Source: Alteribacillus sp. YIM 98480 (GTDB lineage Bacteria; Bacillota; Bacilli; Bacillales; Marinococcaceae). From it: a stretch of 63,073 bases of DNA. The stretch is from positions 127,346 through 190,418 of the forward strand of contig NZ_VTOK01000010.1 in the NCBI RefSeq assembly GCF_009765375.1. The letters run 5' to 3'. Below the pieces are notes generated by a model. That model did not search any database. It was not told the DNA's origin and worked only from the letters and a program-made list of their open reading frames with translations. The position numbers were made by a program, and so were the translations under genes. Below, piece by piece: positions 8,643-20,237 of the stretch. How positions within the stretch are numbered: position 1 is the stretch's first letter; every line of letters starts with the position of its first letter.

Positions 8643-10967
8643 TCACTCAATAGAAAACGATATCTTATGATTTTCAGCTCCATGATCGAATAATTCCTTT
8701 AGCAGTCCGGAATACCGTGTACGATGTAAAACGACATCTAAATCATGGAGAGCCCGTGTCATAGATACATACAGCAGCTTCACATCTAAATCTTTCGTTT
8801 TGTCATAATTCTCTTTATCTGTAAAGAGAATGACAGCGTCAAATTCCAGACCTTTAGAAAGATAAGACGGAACTATATGGACGATGCCTTCTTCTAAGTT
8901 TTCGTTTTCTTCTAATATTTTGGAGTGGAGGTCCGTGTACTTTTCTATTGCTTTGTTTATTTCTGTGCACTCTTTTTTAGTTTTTCCTATGATGGCAACG
9001 GATTTATAATTTTTTTGTTTGGGTGTATTGATTCTTTCTTGAAGAAGCAAAGCTGCATCTTTTGAAGTTTCAAAGAAATAAAAGCTTGGTTCCTCTCCGT
9101 GGCGAACTACTGGTTTTGCCAGCGGCAGATCTTCTGTTTGACTGTATTGGATAACAACGTTCGCCCATTTCATAATTTCCTGAGTTGTTCTGTAACTTTG
9201 TTCTAATGTGGTATACGTTGCTTTCTTAAATACGTGATTAATGACTTCATCCCAATTCAAAATGCTTCGATAGCTGTGTATTCCTTGAGACAAGTCCCCT
9301 AATATAGTAAACAACTCGGTGTTAGTCACTTTTTTTAAAGTGTAAAACTCAAACAAGCAATAATCTTGGGCTTCATCTATTACAACGTTTTTAATTTTTT
9401 GCGTATCTTTTACACCTGCAAGTAAATACTTTGTGTATAGCAATGGAGCAGCATCTTCCCCTTCGATTTTTTTACCTTTCAACAAGGACTTATTGTAAGA
9501 AGCCAAAACTTTTGCTTCTTCGTTTGTAATCTCTCCATTCCCATATTTAAACAAAAGATTTTCATCAGTCATTAACTCTTTATAATACGTATGAATGTCC
9601 TTTTTTGAAAATTTCTTTACGTAAGGATTCACTATATTTTTAGATTCCTTCTTTAATCTCTCCAAATATTCTTCTTTTTGATCCATGACATGAACGATTT
9701 TTTCTCTTCGTTTTTCAGGATCTTTTACACTGTACCTAATCTTTTCAATTCGGTTATCATAGATGTCTTCTACTTTTTGAAGAATGTCTTTTTTCTTTGT
9801 TTTAACATGATTTGAAATTACTTTCTTGATTTTTTCTATACGTTGAAATGGCGGCATATATGCGTATTGCTCTTCAAAAAGAGATTTTACTTTTTTCCTA
9901 TCAAATAATACAAACCGATCAAGTTTTAAATCTTCTCCCAAAATAAGGCTGTCTGTGATTTCAGCAGTATACCGACCAATTATATCCTTACACAACATGG
10001 AACCTTTACATTGAGAAATCCAGGATAAAGTTTCCAAGTCTTCTTTAGGATCTCCTTCTACAAGCTTCAACAGCTTTTCATCTGATTTCATAAAGGTAAA
10101 CTTTTTTCCCATGGCTTGATGAAAAAAGTCTTGAAATGTTGTCTGGGTCACATCTTCTACTCCAAGCTCAGGAAGGACGTCCGAAATGTAATCAAGAAAT
10201 AGCTTGCTTGGTGCTAATATCATCATTTCGGAGGGATTAAAGTTTTCAGCGTACGTATAAATAAAATAAGCAATCCGGTGCATCGCAATTGTAGTTTTAC
10301 CGCTTCCAGCTACACCTTGAACGATTAAAGGCTTATTCATTTCAGCCCTTATAATGCGGTTTTGTTCTGCTTGTATGGTAGACACAATATCTTTTAATCG
10401 TTTTTCTGCATTTGTAGTTAGAGCAGCTTGCAGCATTTGGTCCCGTGCTGTAATATCAATATCTCTTACTTCTTCGAGTTCTCCATCTTCAATGACATAT
10501 TGCCTTTTTAAAGATAGCTCTCCCTCATGGGTCTGCCCCTCTGCATCATAAACAGCTTCTCCTAAGCTTCCATCATAATATAAGTTAGCAATCGGAGAGC
10601 GCCAATCGACAATTACAGGTTCATGAGTATCTTTTCGGTTTAATGATGTTTTTCCAATATACAATTTTTCTGTTTCGTCCGAATGTTTTGGAGTGAAATC
10701 AATCCGACTGAAATAGGGATTATCCTGGACTTTCAGTAAGCTCCGAAACTCCTTATTTGTCATTTCCAGCAACTGAGCATTTGACAAAGTGTTTACGTAG
10801 CTTAAACTGCTATCTAAATGATCTAATTCTACCAAAGCCTGCTTAATATTGCTTTGATAACCTTTTTGATCTTTCAGTGACTTTTCTAACACTTCACGAA
10901 TGTATTCTTTCGTTTTTTCGAGATGAGCTTGCTCTGCTTCAAACTCTTGCTGATCCTTATCTGACAT
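8643..10967 (-). CDS. helD: HelD-like UvrD-family helicase
   Basis: A 774-residue SF1 helicase-like ATPase of the HelD type, which removes stalled RNA polymerase from DNA in Bacillus. The N-terminal coiled coil (EFEAEQAHLEKTKEYIREVL) and the segment VIVDWRSPIANLYYDG precede Walker A GVAGSGKTTIAMHR (about residue 215). A long lysine-rich insert follows, then Walker B VVIDEAQDY, the LGDLSQGIHSYR motif, QSYRTT and the C-terminal VSMTRALHDLDV. The start ATG at 10967 is chosen for AAGGGAG upstream rather than the longer frame from 11018. A small gene lies 13 bp upstream. Confidence 0.85.
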   Translation of the reverse strand: MSDKDQQEFEAEQAHLEKTKEYIREVLEKSLKDQKGYQSNIKQALVELDHLDSSLSYVNTLSNAQLLEMTNKEFRSLLKVQDNPYFSRIDFTPKHSDETEKLYIGKTSLNRKDTHEPVIVDWRSPIANLYYDGSLGEAVYDAEGQTHEGELSLKRQYVIEDGELEEVRDIDITARDQMLQAALTTNAEKRLKDIVSTIQAEQNRIIRAEMNKPLIVQGVAGSGKTTIAMHRIAYFIYTYAENFNPSEMMILAPSKLFLDYISDVLPELGVEDVTQTTFQDFFHQAMGKKFTFMKSDEKLLKLVEGDPKEDLETLSWISQCKGSMLCKDIIGRYTAEITDSLILGEDLKLDRFVLFDRKKVKSLFEEQYAYMPPFQRIEKIKKVISNHVKTKKKDILQKVEDIYDNRIEKIRYSVKDPEKRREKIVHVMDQKEEYLERLKKESKNIVNPYVKKFSKKDIHTYYKELMTDENLLFKYGNGEITNEEAKVLASYNKSLLKGKKIEGEDAAPLLYTKYLLAGVKDTQKIKNVVIDEAQDYCLFEFYTLKKVTNTELFTILGDLSQGIHSYRSILNWDEVINHVFKKATYTTLEQSYRTTQEIMKWANVVIQYSQTEDLPLAKPVVRHGEEPSFYFFETSKDAALLLQERINTPKQKNYKSVAIIGKTKKECTEINKAIEKYTDLHSKILEENENLEEGIVHIVPSYLSKGLEFDAVILFTDKENYDKTKDLDVKLLYVSMTRALHDLDVVLHRTRYSGLLKELFDHGAENHKISFSIE

Positions 10968-10980
10968 AAAGAACTCCCTT

Positions 10981-11142
10981 CTATTTAGAATATCTGCTTC
11001 GTATTTTAGCTTTTTCACGCAGCAAAGTTATTTTTGTTATGATTTGTTTTCTTTCTTTATCAGAGTTAGACGCTTTTAGTTTAGTTTTTAGGTTTTGCAG
11101 CTGTTTTTGTTCCTCACGATTTAAATATTTTTCATCTTTCAA
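10981..11142 (-). CDS. Small basic hypothetical protein
   Basis: A 53-residue lysine-rich, probably helical protein (EEQKQLQNLKTKLKASNSDK) ending in SRYSK. The TTG start at 11142 has AAGGA at a suitable distance; an ATG nine codons earlier (11169) lacks one. It lies 13 bp before the HelD-like gene and is probably cotranscribed. I do not recognise the family. Confidence 0.5.
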   Translation of the reverse strand: MKDEKYLNREEQKQLQNLKTKLKASNSDKERKQIITKITLLREKAKIRSRYSK

Positions 11143-11352
11143 CGTTTTTTCCTTCCCATTTTGAATCATTTGGGGAAAAATTATTATTGGGGATTTTGAG
11201 GATTAAAGGGGTGTACAGAAAATATATCATATCGATAAAATCATGTGAAATCGAGAACAAAATGACCCGGAGTATTTAGAACATGTTTGATAGTAATATA
11301 TCTTTTCGTTATGATTATAATTGTTTACTAAATTAGATAGCGGTGATCACAT

Positions 11353-11994
11353 GTGTTAAAAGATACGGGAGAGAGAATTATCCCTAAAGAAATGAAGCCT
11401 AGTAATGGAATGCTGCTCGAACACCTTGCCCGCTATTACTTTGCTGTACCTTATGCCAGAGGAAACGTGCTCGATATCGCGTGCGGGTCGGGTTATGGTG
11501 CACAGATGATAGCTAAGGCGAGAAAAAAGCATATGACAAAGATAGTAGGTGTAGATATCGATTTGGAGACGATCGATTATGCCAAAAAAACCTACAATCA
11601 TCCATTACTAACATTTAAAACGGGAGATGTTTTTGACTCGGAGTTAATAACAGATATTGGTACATTTGATACTATAATTTCTTTTGAAACATTAGAGCAT
11701 GTTCCCGATGACCGGGAGTTTTTAACAAAAATAAGTTCTTTGCTTAAACCTGGAGGTACCATGGTTATATCTACCCCATTCGGACAAGGAAGAGGAAAAC
11801 CATGTAAATCTCCTTTTCATTACCATCAGTTAACAGAACATGAGTTTCTTACTCTTTTTACTGAAAATGACGATATTTTTGAAAACGTTCATTTTTATTA
11901 TCAACAAGGCGTTTCTATAGAAAATATCAAGCGTCCAAAAGTTCGATATCCATTAGGAATTGCTGTATGTAATAAAAGAAGTAACTCCAGATAA
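11353..11994 (+). CDS. Class I SAM-dependent methyltransferase
   Basis: A 213-residue methyltransferase. SAM motif I is VLDIACGSGYGAQMIA (about residues 40-55), followed by GVDID at the end of beta-2, DTIISFETLEHVPDD and the KPGGTMVISTPFG strand. The N-terminal TGERIIPKEM is seen in methyltransferases acting on small molecules or sugars. The GTG start at 11353 is preceded by GGTGAT. It is monocistronic and ends at a bidirectional terminator shared with uspA. The acceptor is unknown. Confidence 0.8.
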   Translation: MLKDTGERIIPKEMKPSNGMLLEHLARYYFAVPYARGNVLDIACGSGYGAQMIAKARKKHMTKIVGVDIDLETIDYAKKTYNHPLLTFKTGDVFDSELITDIGTFDTIISFETLEHVPDDREFLTKISSLLKPGGTMVISTPFGQGRGKPCKSPFHYHQLTEHEFLTLFTENDDIFENVHFYYQQGVSIENIKRPKVRYPLGIAVCNKRSNSR

Positions 11995-12030
11995 TCCTAT
12001 CAGAAAAGAACAGGAGGAAATGTTAAAAAT

Positions 12031-12064
12031 AAAGACTGCAGGATAATTCATCTTTGCAGTCTTT
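12031..12064. terminator. Bidirectional terminator
   Basis: AAAGACTGCA (12031-12040) pairs with TGCAGTCTTT (12055-12064), with T-runs on both sides. It lies between the convergent methyltransferase and universal stress protein genes. Confidence 0.85.
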
Positions 12065-12478
12065 TTATTTTACTATCATCACAGGACAATTGGCTCGCTT
12101 TGCTACTTTATGGCTGACGCTGCCTAAAACCATGCTCTGAAGATTATTCAATCCACGGCTTCCCATAACGATACAGTCATAATTATTAGCATTAGCATGT
12201 TTTACAATGGCAGGTCCTGGTTCTCCATGTAAAAAATGAACATGGTAAGATATTTGTTGTTGGTTTAACAACTCTTCAATGTTTTTAAGTTTTTCACGCC
12301 GTTTTTTTGTAATCAGTTCTTTATTCCCTGTATGAAGTACATCGGTTTTAGATTTTGATCCATCAATAACATAGACAACATCAATGGTTCCTTCCGCTTT
12401 TAATAGGCCAGCAGCATGCTTTGCAGCACGATAAGCATGTTCAGAACCATCTGCTGGAATCAGTACATGTTGATACAT
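12065..12478 (-). CDS. Universal stress protein UspA family
   Basis: A 137-residue single-domain UspA protein. It begins MYQHVLIPADGS, carries MGSRGLNNLQSMVLGSVS, which is the ATP-binding G-2X-G-9X-G(S/T) motif, and ends CPVMIVK. Such proteins bind ATP and support stress survival; the partner is unknown. It is monocistronic. Confidence 0.88.
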   Translation of the reverse strand: MYQHVLIPADGSEHAYRAAKHAAGLLKAEGTIDVVYVIDGSKSKTDVLHTGNKELITKKRREKLKNIEELLNQQQISYHVHFLHGEPGPAIVKHANANNYDCIVMGSRGLNNLQSMVLGSVSHKVAKRANCPVMIVK

Positions 12479-12593
12479 ATAGTCTCCTCCAATCTATTCT
12501 ATTACCTATATCTTATGAAACTTATCTTAACCTGTAAAGAAACTTATAATAACTAGGATTGTTGCTTATGGATAAAAATGTTATCCAGACTAA

Positions 12594-12628
12594 AAAACGA
12601 TCACTTATTTTGTGATCGTTTTTAAAAG
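12594..12628 (-). terminator. Terminator of the SulP gene
   Basis: AAAACGATCAC (12594-12604) pairs with GTGATCGTTTT (12612-12622). On the minus strand the stem is followed by six T residues, just after the SulP stop codon. Confidence 0.85.
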
Positions 12629-12640
12629 GCTGATGAAATT

Positions 12641-14090
12641 TTAATGTCCTGAAGCTTTTGTTAATCCGCCTATTTTGTTTAACAACTGTTTGCTTTCCGG
12701 ATTTAAACCAGCATACGTTACTTTAATGTCTTGTTGTTCAAACTTATTCTCAATTTTATCCAAAGCATTAATAGCAGAATCATCCCACAAATGGGCGGCG
12801 CTTAGATCAATTTCCACTTCTTTCACTTTATCATCATACCTAAATTTCTTAGGCAGGTCAGAGACAGAAGCAAAAAACAATTGACCTTTTAACGAGTAGA
12901 CTTTCTTTTGTTGAACTTTAACTAATTTTTCTTCCACATGAATTTTTGAAATCTTACTCACAAAGAAGATAGCACTTAAAATAACACCAGCTAATACACC
13001 TTTAGCCAAATCATGTGTAACAACAACAGTAGCTACAGTTACAACCATTACCGTGGAGTCCGTTTTAGGAACTTTATGAATGTTCGCTAAGGAACTCCAG
13101 TCAAATGTCCCAATAGCAACCATAATCATTACTCCTGCTAAAGCAGCCATAGGGATTTGGACAACAATCCCGCCTAGCGCAATAATAAGGATCATCAGAG
13201 CAACACCCGCTACTAACGAAGACAGGCGGCCGTTCCCTCCTGATTTTACATTAATAACAGATTGACCAATCATAGCACATCCAGCCATACCGCCAAAACA
13301 GCCAGTAACAATATTAGCAATCCCTTGACCTCTGCACTCTTTGTTTTTATCACTTTCTGTATCAGTCATATCGTCAATGATAGATGCAGTTAAAAGAGAT
13401 TCTAACTGCCCGACAACTGTCAAAGCTAAAGCATATGGAAAAATGATAGCTAAGGTTTCAAAGGTTAATGGGATAGATGGAAGCATAAAAACAGGAAGAG
13501 ACTGTGTTAGAGTTCCTAAATCTCCTACGGTTCGCACTCCAAAGTTAGCAAAAATAGCAATAGAAGTAACAACAATAATTGCGACCAGGGTGGATGGGAA
13601 CCTTAGGAAGCAAGTAAATAATGGCTAAAGTTAATGCCACTAATGCATACATAATCCAATTTTCCCCTACAAAATGCTGCAGCTGAGAAGTGAAAATAAG
13701 AATTGCTAATGCATTGACAAAACCAACCATAACCGAACGAGGCACGAATTTCATGATTCTTGATAACTTAAATACACCGAACAAAACCTGTAGAATACCT
13801 GTTAAAATCGTAACAGCCAACAAATATTGGAGTCCGTGATCTGCTACCAGGGTGATCATTAGAAGAGCCATAGCTCCCGTTGCTCCTGAAATCATTCCCG
13901 GTCTTCCACCTACAAAGGCAATAACAACAGCGATACAAAAGGATGCATAAAGTCCTACCATAGGATCTACCCCTGCTATAATGGAAAAGGCAATAGCTTC
14001 AGGGATAAGAGCAAGGGCAACAACAATTCCCGCCAGTACGTCTCCTCTAACGTTGCCAAACCACTCCTGTTTGATTGATTGAAAATTCAA
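12641..14090 (-). pseudogene. SulP-family anion transporter, frameshifted
   Basis: Two adjacent frames form one SulP carrier (sulfate or bicarbonate/Na+ type) with a C-terminal STAS domain. The first (14090 to about 13600) carries the start [10 protein letters not shown], the early helices and [16 protein letters not shown]. The second (to 12641) carries GQLESLLTASIIDDMT, GGMAGCAMIGQSVINVKSGG and the STAS part VEIDLSAAHLWDDSA. The join needs removal of one base in the GGG run at 13596-13598 (plus strand), restoring [20 protein letters not shown]. This is either a recent null mutation or a sequencing error; otherwise the gene is intact and about 480 residues long. Confidence 0.85.
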
Positions 14091-14528
14091 TCCAACACCT
14101 CTTCTCTATTCTATTTATTTTTTATGACTTTTGTCTCTTACAAAAGTCGGCCGTTGTGAACAAAAATAGAATAGCACATATTGGCCTATTTATGAAAACA
14201 GCATGTAAGCGTACGTCATTACGAAATAACTTTCATTTTCTCTTTATTTCTTTTCTTTTTTACTACCTATAAGAAATTTTATTTTTATAGTTTTTGTGTT
14301 ACACACAACAATTAACATTAGGGGATCAACATTAGGTATATAATAATAAGGTAAGAGAATTAGAAAACCTAATAGAGAGGGAAGAAAAATAGAAAGGTTT
14401 AGTTATATTGAATCAATAGAAGGATAACAAGTTTTAATTGCAGACCATTATTTCGAGTTTATCACTTGTTAAATATAAGATAAGGGAAACTGATCAATAT
14501 AGAATTTCTTCAGCTCCCCTAATACTAT
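14091..14528. other. Intergenic, no recognised content
   Basis: AT-rich region upstream of the SulP gene and downstream of the SnoaL-like gene. I see no gene, strong hairpin or repeat; it must contain the SulP promoter. Confidence 0.4.
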
Positions 14529-14933
14529 TTAATTCGCTGGAGCTACGCCAAGCTGCTGTGCTAACCCCAAGCGGTCGGTGTGCAGCGATACTTCTTCAAT
14601 TTTATCATCTGCAAACCGGAGAAAATGAGCCCCTTTAATCGTAATTTGTTTGTTTGTTGGCGATACAGGAATGTAGCTGAACGTTCCTTTATGCGTTCCC
14701 TTTGCTACCCAGTTGACAGCTGCCATCTCTCCATCAATCACAACGTGAGTAACATTATAGTGAATATCAGGAAATGCTTTGTGAAGTTCCTCTACTACCA
14801 GTTCATTGCGGTCCTGGTCATACTCGTGTACTAAATAATTAGATGACAGAATTTCATCTTTTTTGCTTAAATCATCATCATTATGTATTTCTTCATAAAA
14901 GCGGCGTATGACCTCTCTCTTTGCATCTTTCAT
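14529..14933 (-). CDS. SnoaL-like ester cyclase/polyketide-cyclase-fold protein
   Basis: A 134-residue protein of the SnoaL-like NTF2 fold. It has the family pattern VIRRFYEEIHN, the YLVHEY segment, AFPDIHYNVTHVVIDGEMAAVNW and the closing LRFADDKIEEVSLHTDRLGLAQQLG. Members catalyse aldol-type cyclisation or act as small-molecule hydrolases; the role here is unknown. AAGGAGAG lies nine bases before ATG 14933. A perfect inverted repeat at 14964-14988 overlaps the likely promoter. Confidence 0.8.
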   Translation of the reverse strand: MKDAKREVIRRFYEEIHNDDDLSKKDEILSSNYLVHEYDQDRNELVVEELHKAFPDIHYNVTHVVIDGEMAAVNWVAKGTHKGTFSYIPVSPTNKQITIKGAHFLRFADDKIEEVSLHTDRLGLAQQLGVAPAN

Positions 14934-14963
14934 AGACGTACTCTCCTTTTTTGAAGAAAATTT

Positions 14964-14988
14964 TTTAGTACCACTTAAAGGTACTAAA
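14964..14988. promoter_or_regulatory. Inverted repeat, putative operator
   Basis: TTTAGTACC and GGTACTAAA form a perfect nine-base inverted repeat around a seven-base centre, about 31 bp upstream of the SnoaL-like gene start. Position and symmetry suit a repressor site of the kind used by HxlR or MarR regulators. No such gene lies nearby. Confidence 0.5.
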
Positions 14989-15057
14989 GAACTATTTCAA
15001 AAAAAGTTTTTTAAGTCCTGCCTAACCTTCTCATTCTTTATTAAAATAAAAAAAGTT

Positions 15058-15216
15058 TCAGGGGTATAACCCCGCTCGTAATGACTTATTTTTGTAATCG
15101 ACTCGCTCCTCATTACGCTCTTGGGCTTCCGCTTGTAAGGAGTATTCCCGCTCTTTTTCCATGAGTTGATTGAGATCCACGACAATGGAGGATTTCACCA
15201 AAATAGCTAGGGCCAC
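15058..15216 (-). CDS. Small hypothetical protein
   Basis: A 52-residue open frame with GTG start at 15216 and a strong AGGAGG six bases upstream (an ATG two codons earlier is too close). The N terminus is hydrophobic (ALAILVKSSIVV), the rest charged (DLNQLMEKEREYSLQAEAQE). The family is not recognised. The stop codon is in a small GGGGT/ACCCC hairpin followed by a T-run on the minus strand, which may be its terminator. Confidence 0.4.
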   Translation of the reverse strand: MALAILVKSSIVVDLNQLMEKEREYSLQAEAQERNEERVDYKNKSLRAGLYP

Positions 15217-15323
15217 CCCCATTCCTCCTATTCAAATTTTCTTGGTCGAAAACATAATGACATTAGAATGGGGCTTGGCCCTTTTTCTATTTAAACCGTT
15301 GTATAGACTCTGTCTATCTCTAA

Positions 15324-16790
15324 TCATGTTCCGCAATAAGTTACGTAAGGGCGGTTTGATGGCTCAGGCAACTTGGTATATTCCTCTTGTAGAGAGGAAT
15401 AGGCATAAGGATTTGAAAGAACGTCCATAAACTGTTCCATCACGCTGTAGTCTCCTTTATTCACTGCGGCTTCAAGCGCCTCTTCTACTCGGTGGTTACG
15501 AGGGATAAGCGCAGGGTTCGAATTTTTCATCAATTGATAGGCAGAAGTTGTCGAATTCTCCTGTCTAGTCAGTCTCTTCTGCCACTGCTCATACCAATGC
15601 GTGAACTCTGTTGTTCCATTCATAGGTGTATCCTCCAGCTTGTCTAATGTTAAAGCGCGGAACGTATTGGTGAAGTCAGCATGGTGCTTCTCCATAATAC
15701 GGAGGAGATCTTCAATTAAAGGTTTGTCTTCTTCCTCTTCGTTCTGTATTCCTAGTTTTTCCCTCATGCCCGCAAGCCAATGACTATGATACAAATGCTC
15801 ATACATTGAAAGAGCTTCTTGGGCCAGTTCGACCGCGTGTTCCTGCTTTTCATGAAGCAGCGGCAATAGCGTTTCAGCAAAGCGTGCAAGATTCCACTGG
15901 CCAATGGCCGGCTGATTTTGATAGGCATAGCGGCCTTGCATATCAATAGAACTAAATACCGTTGCCGGGTCATATTCATCCATAAAGGCGCATGGACCAT
16001 AATCGATGGTTTCTCCACTAATAGTCATGTTGTCCGTATTCATCACCCCGTGGATAAAGCCGACGAGCTGCCATTTGGCAATCAGCGCAGCCTGACGTTC
16101 GACCACTTCTTGAAACAGTGAAAGATAACGATCCTCATTATCTTCCATTTCCGGAAAATGACGCTTAATTGCATAATCAGCAAGAATTCGAATTTCCTCG
16201 ATACTGCCCCATTTTGCTGCGTATTCGAAAGTGCCGATGCGCAGATGACTGGCTGCTGCTCGCGTTAGAATGGCACCAGGCAGAATGGTTTCGCGAATCA
16301 CAGACTCCCCAGTTGTCACAACAGAGAGACTGCGGTTGGTAGGAATACCAAGCGCATGCATTGCCTCACTGATAATATATTCCCGCAGCATCGGTCCAAG
16401 TGTCGCTCGGCCATCTCCGCCGCGAGAGAATGGGGTTCGGCCTGAACCCTTGAGTTGTATATCAATCCGTTCTTGTGAAGGTGTGATCTGTTCGCCAAGA
16501 AGTACAGCTCGACCGTCCCCTAACATGGTAAAGTGCCCGAATTGATGACCGGCATAAGCCTGTGCAATAGGCAAAGCACCTTCGGGAACCTGATTTCCAG
16601 CCAAAACTTCTATACCTTCTTTGCTTTGCAGGTTCTTCTCGTTCAATCCCAATGATTTTGCAAAAGACTTATTAAGAATGACCAACTCCGGTGAATGTAC
16701 AGGTACTGGTTCAATGTTTTTAAAAAACGATTCCGGCAGACGGGCATAACTATTATCGAAGTTCCATCCCATTTCTTTAATCTGTGTCAT
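15324..16790 (-). CDS. selO: Protein adenylyltransferase SelO (YdiU/UPF0061)
   Basis: A 488-residue SelO pseudokinase, which transfers AMP to protein Ser/Thr/Tyr residues. Seen are [16 protein letters not shown], the nucleotide loop [10 protein letters not shown], the [21 protein letters not shown] segment (quoted only in part as [15 protein letters not shown]), [20 protein letters not shown] with the metal-binding Asn and Asp, and the conserved terminal TYCGT. In bacilli the carboxy end is CGT-like instead of the proteobacterial Cys-rich tail. The second of two adjacent ATGs (16790) fits the GGGAG spacing best. It is monocistronic. Confidence 0.9.
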   Translation of the reverse strand: MTQIKEMGWNFDNSYARLPESFFKNIEPVPVHSPELVILNKSFAKSLGLNEKNLQSKEGIEVLAGNQVPEGALPIAQAYAGHQFGHFTMLGDGRAVLLGEQITPSQERIDIQLKGSGRTPFSRGGDGRATLGPMLREYIISEAMHALGIPTNRSLSVVTTGESVIRETILPGAILTRAAASHLRIGTFEYAAKWGSIEEIRILADYAIKRHFPEMEDNEDRYLSLFQEVVERQAALIAKWQLVGFIHGVMNTDNMTISGETIDYGPCAFMDEYDPATVFSSIDMQGRYAYQNQPAIGQWNLARFAETLLPLLHEKQEHAVELAQEALSMYEHLYHSHWLAGMREKLGIQNEEEEDKPLIEDLLRIMEKHHADFTNTFRALTLDKLEDTPMNGTTEFTHWYEQWQKRLTRQENSTTSAYQLMKNSNPALIPRNHRVEEALEAAVNKGDYSVMEQFMDVLSNPYAYSSLQEEYTKLPEPSNRPYVTYCGT

Positions 16791-17065
16791 CATATCTCCC
16801 TTATTTGTTTTTGTCCTATTTTATCCACTTTATATTCTTCCATTTTTTAATTTAAATTCTTCATCTAAGAATTAGTGAACTTCTCTTTCTTTAAGCAATT
16901 TAATAAAGACAAAACCTTTATCGTTTGTAAGAAGTACTCACAAAAAATCCCTTAGTGAAATTTTACCAATTGAATGTGCCAAGTACAAAAAATTGAGCAG
17001 TAGTTATTAAAACTCTATTTTATTAATTATTCATTTTCATTGTTTGTTGATAAGAGTATACTTAC

Positions 17066-17209
17066 TCACACCAAACTAATAAAGTTTTTTAAAGTTTCTC
17101 GGTTACGATATCTCTGGGCATAGCGTGATAATGTTGCTGAATTCTTAGACGCCGGCGCCATACCGTCGGATAGCAGATAGACCATTTTTTCTGTGAGGAA
17201 ACTGTTCAT
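17066..17209 (-). CDS. Possible small protein
   Basis: A 47-codon frame with ATG at 17209 reads MVYLLSDGMAPASKNSAT and ends RETLKNFISLV. Its base composition is higher in GC than the flanks, hinting at coding sequence, but the ribosome site is poor. It is divergent from katG. It may be a relic or chance frame. Confidence 0.25.
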   Translation of the reverse strand: MNSFLTEKMVYLLSDGMAPASKNSATLSRYAQRYRNRETLKNFISLV

Positions 17210-17301
17210 CTTGGTGCGCTTTATATTTCTTTCCTCACGAATATTTTAAATTTTTATAATTTGCTGCATTTTTCTTTTTATTTGAGTCATAATTTATTAT
17301 A

Positions 17302-17314
17302 ATTACAATGTAAT
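17302..17314. promoter_or_regulatory. Palindrome in the katG promoter region
   Basis: ATTACAATGTAAT is a perfect palindrome around one central base, about 90 bp before the katG start. It lies in a longer AT-rich near-palindrome starting TTATTATAA. It resembles PerR-class sites (TTATAAT-N-ATTATAA) only loosely, so the regulator is unassigned. Confidence 0.35.
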
Positions 17315-17332
17315 AATGAATATTGCCTCTAG

Positions 17333-19612
<2,280 letters not shown>

Positions 19613-19670
19613 AAGATTGAACTCCCCCACTTACAAAAGAAACACTCTTTTGCTAAAGTGGGGGATTCCT
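19613..19670. mobile_element. IS200/IS605-type right-end hairpin remnant, acting as katG terminator
   Basis: The stretch TTGAACTCCCCCACTTAC, then AAAAG/CTTTT inner stem, then AAGTGGGGGATTCCTAA is the reverse complement of the type of end seen at 55081-55125. Both have the form TTAGGAATCCCCCAC...GTGGGGG...AGTTCAA. No transposase is nearby, so this is a solo end. The strong stem directly after the katG stop probably terminates katG. Confidence 0.55.
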
Positions 19671-19742
19671 AAAACCACCGACTTACTGGTCGATTATACT
19701 TAGGTAAACCCCATCGTCAGGCATCCAATTAATTGAAGGATA

Positions 19743-19898
19743 TAAGAAAAGCGCAAGCGCCTTGCTCACGAGTGACAAGTCCTGGAGGGTCGGCATATGG
19801 AAAGCTGATCTTTGCTTTCCATTGACGAACCGAAGGAATCTCGAGCGAGTAGGCGCTGAAGCTAGACATGTAAAACGCCAAATATTTATCATTTCTTA
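19743..19898. repeat. Dispersed structured repeat, copy C (156 bp)
   Basis: It is nearly identical to 7127-7282 and the same length, from TAAGAAA to TTTCTTA. It has the same internal hairpin ATGGAAAGC/GCTTTCCAT and is directly followed by copy D. Confidence 0.85.
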
Positions 19899-19903
19899 TC
19901 TTT

Positions 19904-20237
19904 TAAGAAAAGTGCAAGCGCCCTGGTCAGACGCGACAGGTTCTGGAGCTTTCGCGCAGGGTCGCCTGCGGCCCGGAGTCGAAAGGGAAGACATCAGACG
20001 TTCAGCTCATTTTAATGAACTCTACTAGCACACGTCGACGCATAGGATGTGCTAATGTCGCCAATGCCACAGGACGTGGCGTTTTTGGCGACGAGTGTGC
20101 AACGTAGAAGTCACCACATCGTGTGGAAGTACCTCCTGTGACAACGCTGAACTGGCTTGCACAGGAAGTGTTGACTCTCTCGAGCAAGTAGGCGCTGGAG
20201 CTAGACATGTAAAACGCCAACTATTTATAATTTCTTA
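19904..20237. repeat. Dispersed structured repeat, copy D (long form, 334 bp)
   Basis: It shares the outer ends (AAGTGCAAGCGCC at left; GGCGCTGGAGCTAGACATGT through TTTCTTA at right) with the 156-bp copies. The middle is replaced by a longer segment with several inverted repeats, including CCTGTG/CACAGG, that matches copy A at 1-158. Copies C and D abut head to tail. Confidence 0.8.

Noticed and set aside
14997-15185. A 62-codon minus-strand frame
   Set aside because: It overlaps the small gene at 15058-15216 in another frame and has no ribosome site, whereas the other has AGGAGG.
17281-17320. PerR box before katG
   Set aside because: A palindrome is present but only one half resembles the PerR consensus, so the regulator is left open.
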